The notes beneath the pieces were generated by a model. That model was not told where the DNA came from, ran no database searches, and was given only the letters and a program-made list of their open reading frames with translations. From assembly GCA_963070105.1 (NCBI GenBank), contig OY718806.1:8591365-8655364 (forward strand): a DNA stretch of 64,000 nucleotides, read 5' to 3'. Source of the DNA: Litomosoides sigmodontis (taxonomy: Eukaryota; Nematoda; Chromadorea; Rhabditida; Onchocercidae). Shown piece after piece: positions 56,239-64,000 of the stretch; position 1 is the stretch's first letter, and each line of letters opens with the position of its first letter. The position numbers and the translations under genes were made by a program.

Positions 56239-59200
56239 TGTCTCAGGAAGCAATTTTTAGGCCAACGAACCAGATGAATGATGAACGTATCGAAATAGAA
56301 GAATGTTGCGTCGAGGAGAGTAATACGGACATCGCTAATTTACTGTCACGGAAAGCTTCATTGAAGCGTCAGACAACATTAGATGCCTTTTTCTCCAAGG
56401 AACCAAATCGAAAGATGTTTATCAGTGATAAACTGACTCGTAGAAAGGCCAAGAACAAACGAATATCGATAACAATTACCCGTTCAGGTAGGCGGTCATC
56501 CGTGCTACAGCTAATAGAAGCACTGTTGAGTCACAACCCACTTGCGATGTGAATAATATTCACTGTCGTAAGGGCTAATTAATTAATGCTTTCATGGGTT
56601 AGTTAATGAGGAGTAGATTCCAGCTGTTTCAAAAAGTAAATTGATGTCGAGGAAATCATTCGGATCCGTTGTTGAAGAAGTGGATCGTGGTAGAGGTGAG
56701 GAACAAAGTTGCAGCGACTGGGTGAGAATGAGTGACATTATGAAAAAAGTGGGTTTTTGTTTTGATTTTAATCCTTCAAGGATTAGTCGTATTTTTTTTT
56801 TTAACTCATTAAATAATGTCTCATTTCATCGTGTTCCATTGCTGCTTTCATGTATACACTTTTGTTGCATAATCAAGAAAATTTGAAGAACGACTGATCA
56901 TTTTGGAAAATATTTGCTACTTTCTGAGTTCCAGCATTCCTAAAGCGAAGGAGTGGTGAAGCATTTTTTTGCAGGCAAAGATGAAAACTGAGAATATCAC
57001 TTTGGATAAATATGTTGAAGTCGGTCCACATTCCATGCAATGCTCTTCAAGTCCAGAAGTAATGGAGATATATATTTATGTTTATATATATATATATTAG
57101 TATATTGTTCACTGTATTAGACCGCAGATACCCCAATTGTGAAGAAAACATTGCAGTCAGCTATCGAAGCGATACGCTGTTACATGGATATGTATCCTGA
57201 TTTGAACAACAGAAATGCTTCGGATGTCGTACTGGTATCTTTAAATTCAATATCTCCTGAAACTTCTCCAAAACCATATCCTGTCGTCTGCACTGACCGG
57301 ACATATGGGTGGAATTCCAGGAGAAAGTAAGCGTTATTTCGTTAAGAATGAAGTCTAAGCTGTAACTTCCTGTACGCGAGAATTTTTGAGCCGATTTTCC
57401 CAAATTTAAGTGTTTGTTTGATTTCAGATATGTTCGCTTGCCCTTCTCTATATGTAATGTGATTAATGGAACTGCGCGATACAACGTTGTAGAGACTGCA
57501 ATTTCGAAACTTCTGCAACCGCTTAAGACTTATAAACAAATTGAGGTTCCAATTTCAAATTTGTTTTCCCCAATTATATGTTTGGATAGCAGCGATGGCT
57601 AAGCATTGATTTTTTTGAACAGGAATGTATCGGAAGCTATTCACGCACCAGAACTTTCGACGCACTTGAACAACTTTTTGAAACAGTTCTGAATGAAACA
57701 TTACGTGTGGAATATCTTACTAGCGTAGTGCCCTTCATGGCAAAGTTGGCTTTACAGAGTCCAAGTCTGATAACTCAAGTAATTCATTTAAGAAGGCTAT
57801 TACCGTTCTATGAAGGTTGTATTACTTTAAAATTTTAAATCAATGTTAGTATGCTGATTTTTTAAGGTATACATACATATTTATATTACTTTAGTATGTT
57901 GTTATACTTTCTAAATGACTAAGAAATTTCTATTTATTCCTACAACATTTATATCTGCAACAGCGATAGATCGTTTAACAGAGAAAAACTCACGAAAATA
58001 TGTGGATGATAAAGGAGGTATCGAAGTTAAATTGTTGTGGGCATGTTTTGCAGTTTGCTTGATAGCTTTTTCGTTCTAGTCTATACCGATATTGCGGCGT
58101 GGAAGATCCGGATCGGTAACGATGAGCCAACATCAAGCAGCCGCACTACTTTCGCACGCATTTTTCTGCACTTTTCCAAGCCGTAATGCTGTCAGCAATG
58201 AATTACCATCAATTAATTTCTTCCATTTATTCAGTTTGCGTTCTGCAAATGCGGTTGAAAAACTGCGTTGCTTATTGCATTATTTTCATATGGTTTCCAA
58301 GAAAAGTAACTATTATTTTCTTCATTTTTAATAATATTGCATTTAAAGTTCAGAAGAGTTGTAAGTTGAAGCATAAAGTGGACCTCCAGTACCAGTTATT
58401 TACAGTGCCAACAGGACTGTTGACGATTCGTCGACAGAATGATTCGGCAAAGGAGTGGTCCGCCATACATTCGCCGTTATCAAAGCTATATGTTAGTCAT
58501 ACGGGTACAATAGAAGACGATGGTCATGGCATGTTGCAAGTGGATTTTGCCAATAAATATATTGGAGGAGGCGTATTGAGAAGTGGCTGTGTTCAGGTAA
58601 GTTGTGGGGGAAGAGCTGTTCAATACCGGGAATATGTGGTATTCATTATAAGACATCAGGCAAATTATAATTTTATAGGAAGAAATAAGATTTCTCATCT
58701 GCCCGGAAATGATTGTGTCGATGATTGTATGCGAACGGATGCGTAATAACGAAGCTATTATTATTTGTGGTGCGGAAAGGTTTTCTGATTATAGTGGTTA
58801 TGGTTCATCATTTCGTTGGCGTCCGAGGAGGAAGGTCGATTCATTTCCTAGGTTCTTTTTTTTGTTCGATTTTGTCTTTCATCTTTCTTATTTTGCATTA
58901 TTTGATAGTATTTAAAATTCGTAGAAAACGTTTGTAATCTGTTGCTATCAGCATCCTAACAACGAAAAAATTCGATTAGAAATGGCAGTTAAAAACGACC
59001 CTTTAAAAGGAAGTTCATATTACCCAGTGATGTGATGTTTTCTTGGTGGCACAAATCTTATTTGCAGAGATCGCTTTAATAGGCTGTGCTGTGAATTGGT
59101 AGCAATTGATGCTTTGCCATTTTCCAGTAAACGTGATCAGTTTAATGTCGAGTTAGTAGATCGCGAATTGCTTAAGGTATAAGCATTCAGTTACATAGAT

Positions 59201-59940
59201 TTCTTCTCTGCCTTATTTTTGTAAGGATCTATGGAAATGGAAATTCCAGGCTTACGTTGGCTTTGCTATAAATGACGGGACAACGAGGCCAGTTGCTACT
59301 GGCAACTGGGGTTGTGGTGTATTCGGAGGTGACCTACACTTGAAAAGTAATTTTTCTCAATACTTTTGCAGCTGATTTTTCTGTTTGTGCTACATGAGAT
59401 TTTCCCGATTAATCAGCTGAATGTTTAGGCCTGATACAACTCATGGCATCATCAGCACAAAAAAGATGTCTTTGCTATTTCACATTCGGAGACTTAAAGT
59501 TTGCAGAGGACTTCACTGCAATTTACAGGATACTGACACAAGCTGGTACTACAGTTGGTACGTTTCGCTGAAAATTGTCATGAAAACCGTCAGAAAACTT
59601 GTAACCGTTCAGATAGTTTTTTTTTGATGACTCGTTACACTTTGGTGGATTTAGTTGTGTCGGTCACAGAAAGTCGTTTTGCAAACGCTCTAACCATTGA
59701 GTCACTTGTTCACTTGAATTTGCTCTTCGGACCAGTAATACCTGTACATGGATTTTTCTGGAGGATTTTGCTAAAACTGTGCTATGGTGGGTCACAATTA
59801 CGTAAAATTGCTGGAAGGCTTTTGCAGGACAACTTTATGACATAATATGTGGTTACTGCTTTGAATATGAGGAGAATAGTTCGCCAATGCTGTTTGAATA
59901 CATCATTCAAAAAATTGAAGAAAATAAAATGTACCCGTAA
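56238..59940 (+). CDS. PARG: Poly(ADP-ribose) glycohydrolase with PCNA-binding motif
   Basis: Exons 56238-56487, 56624-56721, 56975-57058, 57121-57326, 57428-57545, 57623-57778, 58080-58305, 58406-58596, 58679-58851, 59068-59176, 59250-59346, 59429-59557 and 59828-59940 join in phase to 649 residues. The enzyme cuts ribose-ribose bonds of poly(ADP-ribose) after DNA-damage signalling. The catalytic macrodomain shows the PARG signature: Gly433-Gly434-Gly435, then Gln443-Glu444-Glu445 in GGGVLRSGCVQEEIRFL. Other family blocks are TMSQHQAAALLSHAFFCTFP, MLQVDFANKYIGGG, YSGYGSSFRW, ELVAIDAL, ATGNWGCGVFGGD and YFTFGD. Residues 45-52 are QTTLDAFF, a canonical PCNA-interacting (PIP) box, followed by a basic cluster KLTRRKAKNKR suggesting nuclear import. 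An intron separates Gln443 from the two catalytic glutamates. The two small exons 56624-56721 and 56975-57058 are the least certain. Confidence 0.93.
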
Positions 59941-60058
59941 CAGGTTTTGGCAGTTGTGAAGTACTGGTGATCTCTGATGTTATGCACTTTGATATTAAGT
60001 TGTTTTAAAGATGTATGTTATGAACGATCATGTGGTATATCCGTCACCGTGATTAGAC

Positions 60059-60119
<61 letters not shown>

Positions 60120-60741
60120 GCTGTTTTTGAACGTTGTTTGCTGAAACAATAAGTCTTTGTCTTTCTGGTCTCTTTTATCGTGTAGTAGAACTAGTCTATT
60201 ATAAAAAATGAGAAATATACCCTTCTTCCTACATTTGTTAGAGCAGTTACTAGCAATTCATTACATTAAAAGTCGACATTAAGATTCCATTTTTATAAAG
60301 ATATAAGCAAATATTTCACACATATTAAATCTTTTTTACACACGTCAAATACAATATCACTTTCTACAAATTAGCTGTGCACGAATGTCTCTCGTGGAGT
60401 TGAAACTTATAGAATATGAAGTGTAACTACTGCCCAATTTTTTATTTAAACTTTGGATTAAAGAAGGAAGATTAGCATAATTTAATTTGTGGTATCCGCC
60501 AATATTTCTACATAATGAACAGACAAGATTCAGCAACATGGAAAGCATCCTAAATACGGCAAGTACTGCAACCAGCCAATGCGTATTTTCAAACACCATC
60601 AATTACCTGAGTTTACTAATCAACTAAGTTATATACCAGCTAACGGAGAAGAAATAACTAAAACAATATAAAATACATCAGTCTGACCAGTAATCACACT
60701 GCCCGCAGAAACCATGGAACGATGATTTCAGTTTAGATCCA
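59941..60741. other. Convergent interval between PARG and ogdh
   Basis: It contains a (TA)28 array and a minus-strand open frame (60357-60602) with a hydrophobic N-terminus but no family that I recognise. Both flanking 3' UTRs should lie here. Confidence 0.5.
60062..60117. repeat. (TA)n microsatellite
   Basis: About 28 perfect TA units, 120 bp after the PARG stop codon; self-complementary. Confidence 0.95.
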
Positions 60742-63700
60742 TCATCCTCCTATGAATTTGTCGAGATCAGCTTTTCGAACATTTAAAGCATCTGCCAAAA
60801 GACTTTTCAACTCGAAGTAGTGAGTATATTTATTACCCGTTGCCGGTGATGCCGATGGTTTTCGGCCAGCATATTTAAGAAGTCTTCCTTGTCTGAAATT
60901 TCCAAAATTTATATGTGTACCGCGAAGAAACTTGGAGAAAAGAAGGACTCATCTTTGTTTAAAAATGACTTCTCGGAGTGAAGAAGTCGATTTGTGAAGA
61001 GGAATACTTAGAATCCATTACTTCTCGGAAGTTTGAAAAAACAAACTTCGCTATAAGTGTCCCAAGCCTCGGATGAACGAATCCCCAGGCACCCATATTT
61101 TTGTGTTCTTCTTGCGCCCAAATAAGTTCTGCTTTGCCATACTTACGGCACTCATTCTCGATTAAATCATATGGGAAGGGAGATATTTGTTCAACACGAC
61201 ATATTGCTATCCGTGAGTCTAAATTCAGGTGTTTCCTTGCAGATATCAAGTCGTAGTAAACTTTACCTGAAATATACAAAACCCTTGTTAATGGAGGATG
61301 TAGTAATGCCTGAAAGGTATTACAAGCACACAAAAAAAGGGAAAATGAAAATGAGATAAATTTAAACCGGTGCAGAAAACCAAGCGCTCCACATTGTCAG
61401 CATTTTCACTAGCGCTTCCTTGTTCTGGAATAGCTCTCCGAAATTTAGTACCGGGTAAGAAATCTTCAATAGGAGAACGTGCTAACGGATGACGAAGAAG
61501 CGATTTCGGTGACATAATGATCAGGGGTTTCCTATAAAAAGTTCATATAAGTTGCCTTAGAAAGTATCCAAAATTTAAATTCATTTCAAAAAAGACAAAT
61601 TCAATGAAGGATACCTGAAAGGCATAGCTATTTGTCGTCTCAAAAGATGACAAAAATTGGACGGTGTTGTGCAATGTACGACAATCCAGTTTGTGTCGTA
61701 TAACTGCTGTGCTTCAAAAGTAGGCCCAAAGGCAGTATGCTGAAATCAAGACTATGAAAGACTGCTCAACTATACCTTTTCTCTGACATGTTTAACGATT
61801 CATATGGCAAAAGTGCACCTCAACATCAATTTCATCATCTTCATTAGACATTTGCAAAAAGCGTTCCACACGTGCACTACTGTGTTCAGGACCCATTCCT
61901 TCATAGCCATGTGGCAATGCCATCACTAATCCAGACTGCCGAATCCATTTTGATTGACCTTTAAATAAACGACACATATATTAGATTTTGAAGTCCAGTC
62001 CTTTCAAAGAAAATAAATAAATGTAGGAATATACCTGAAGATAAGAACTGGTCTGTAATACACTGGGCATTATTTGCAAAATCTCCAAACTGTGCTTCCC
62101 ATATAACTAACGAATTGGGCTCCACCATTGAATAACCGAGTTCAAAACCGAGGATTGCAAATTCCGAAAGCGACGAGTTTGAAACACTATATTCAGCTTG
62201 CTAAAATAAACAATAGATGACTGCCCCACAAACTAAAATTCATTATGACTGACTGATTCATGCTTTCATTAATGTGTTTTTAATTCCTTCGATAGCGATG
62301 TTTTACCCATAAATGTTTGCATTAAAAGACTTTTTTAGTACTCTGAAGAAGTCATCAAAGTTGCGGATGTGATAGAGTTAAGATATTTAATTTAGCATAA
62401 CTTACAACTGAAAACCATTTTCCAACCAAGCACATCGCACTTATTTTCATACCAGCGACAGCAACTATAAACGAAAGTAAAGTACCTTCTCGGAGAGATT
62501 GCTCAGTGGATTATATGTTTTTTGATCGATTTGCTGATCATGCAACACATGATGTCGGTGTGAAAATGTTCCTCTTTCCACATCTTGTCCTGACAACCGA
62601 ACGTGAGTACCTGGAAGTTAGAAAGATCAGAGTCGATGACACCAAACCTGGATTATTTTTTCTCGGCAAAAAAAACACACACATACCCTCCAGAAGAAGA
62701 GACCCAAAAGCAATGGCTTCTCCCATTGCCCAGTCAAAGCTATTCTCTTGAAACATTTGACGTCGCCCTTTCAATATTCTGTCCAAACCCCGATGAAGAT
62801 TAAAATCTGTAATCTCGATAAATCGGGGTAAGAATTTAATTAAAAAATTGGTTTGGCTACAGTTGCCGTCATACCACATACGTAAATACAATGCATAACT
62901 TCTCAATATAAGTGATGCCTCAAAAGTAGGGGATAGTATGTTTTCCTATATTTAGTTCAGGGACTAGATCACACAGTTCGCTTCTTATTATTTTCGATGA
63001 GTACATTGAATTAAGGGGGTACTTACTTTGTCAAATTCGGGAAATAAACAAAAGTACCTGCTGGGACAGATGAAAACTTCTCAATTATATGGCTAATTGT
63101 TCCTTTTGCAACACCAGTTGCTGGTATTTTAAGTGGGTCACGCTTTTTAAAGAAAGTGTCCCACGGAGAATCAATCCAATCCCTGTGACGAAGATATGTC
63201 ACTTTTTGCGCTTCTTGGTAAGCATCTTCTAATAAAGTATTATATTTGGTTACTTCATCCTGCAAAAATGAAGATTAAAACTACTGGTCTACTCTATATA
63301 TACATATAACGCATTTTGCAACTAGCGAATAGATTAACCAACTCGTATTAGAACGATAGTGTCCAACTTACTATTACTATTACGCCATACTGATTGGTTA
63401 TGTAGTTAATATGTTTACGATGGTTTTAGTTTTTGATTTTACAATAAGTATTAAATTTATACCTCTACATATCGCTCGTCAGCGACATTTTCAGCAAGAA
63501 TTTGCTTCTGGTAAATTGCAAGTACCGGTTTTGTCTTTCTAACACGTTGGTACATCAATGGCTGGGTAAACATTGGCTCATCAAGTTCGTTATGTCCATA
63601 TCGTCGATAACACACCAAATCAATGATAACATCCTGAAATTAGCAACAGAAAATTTCCTCTGGTATGGCACACGGCAATGTTCTCTGGTACGACGCAGTT

Positions 63701-64000
63701 CAACCAACCTTTTTGAAAGTACGACGCCAATCAGCAGCTACATTACAAACATGCATCACAGCTTCTGGATCATCGCTATTCACGTGGAATATTGGACATC
63801 CAACAACACGTCCAATATCAGTACAATAAGGAGATGATCGAGAACATCGTGGATCAGTTGTGAAGCCAACCTAAATCATTAATCCTCAGATCCCGAATTT
63901 TTAAAGCAATTTCAATCCAGTATATTCGATGAGAATATAATATGATACTTACTTGGTTATTAACGACCAAATGAATTGTTCCGTGAGTGGTATAAGCTTT
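60742..64000 (-). CDS. ogdh-1: 2-oxoglutarate dehydrogenase E1 component, C-terminal part (partial)
   Basis: Minus-strand exons in coding order: 63953 to beyond 64000, 63709-63870, 63463-63633, 63058-63259, 62687-62806, 62486-62610, 62035-62200, 61819-61958, 61615-61739, 61368-61531, 61047-61266, 60742-60892. They give the last 597 residues in one frame; the N-terminal part is beyond the right edge. Blocks typical of [153 protein letters not shown] and [13 protein letters not shown]. It is the thiamine-diphosphate-dependent E1 subunit of the mitochondrial 2-oxoglutarate dehydrogenase complex in the TCA cycle. The blocks fit OGDH better than the paralogue DHTKD1. The gene is convergent with PARG. 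Confidence 0.96.

Noticed and set aside
60357..60602. Minus-strand 80-residue open frame with a hydrophobic N-terminus, preceded by CTCAG
   Set aside because: No recognised family, and it is in the convergent 3' region of two genes. It might be a small membrane protein, but nothing besides openness supports it.

Overview
This window is nuclear DNA of a nematode. It is strongly AT-rich, and its genes are split into many short exons separated by long, AT-rich introns with GT-AG ends (often TTTCAG acceptors). It encodes a cuticle collagen and nematode-type orthologues of EEL-1/HUWE1, CMK-1, FEM-1 and UNC-5. Large, repeat-rich introns would fit a clade III (spirurid/filarial-type) worm better than Caenorhabditis, but that placement is an inference. 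I see no prokaryotic, plasmid or viral genes.

Layout: (1) 170-3954, minus: N-terminal part of the giant HECT ubiquitin ligase EEL-1/HUWE1, cut by the left edge. (2) 5648-8001, plus: ECSIT, a mitochondrial complex I assembly factor. (3) 8002-12833: gene-poor, microsatellites. (4) 12834-15030, plus: cuticle collagen. (5) 16334-21355, plus: CMK-1 (CaM kinase I). (6) 23154-27618, minus: FEM-1, an ankyrin-repeat substrate receptor of CUL2 ubiquitin ligase. (7) 27619-39882: no gene I can support; it holds a 0.56 kb ATT array and probably the missing 5' exon(s) of unc-5. (8) 39883-53079, plus: UNC-5 netrin receptor, with a roughly 1.1 kb pure AAT array inside one intron. (9) 53637-54822, minus: small nucleoredoxin/tryparedoxin-like protein with a CGHC active site. 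(10) 56238-59940, plus: poly(ADP-ribose) glycohydrolase. (11) 60742-64000, minus: C-terminal 597 residues of 2-oxoglutarate dehydrogenase E1, running off the right edge.

Gene models were built by hand: each exon was joined at GT-AG (one probable GC-AG) sites with consistent phase, guided by conserved protein families. Most models close in frame over their whole length (ECSIT 373 aa, collagen 288 aa, CMK-1 336 aa, FEM-1 652 aa, thioredoxin-like 164 aa, PARG 649 aa). The genes do not form an operon or a common pathway. Three adjacent pairs are convergent (cmk-1/fem-1, unc-5/thioredoxin-like, PARG/ogdh) and two are divergent (eel-1/ECSIT, thioredoxin-like/PARG). I did not find a clearly new biological system. 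The most unusual structures are the two giant trinucleotide arrays of opposite orientation at unc-5, a perfect 20-bp palindrome upstream of cmk-1, and several small tandem duplications, one of them inside a fem-1 exon.
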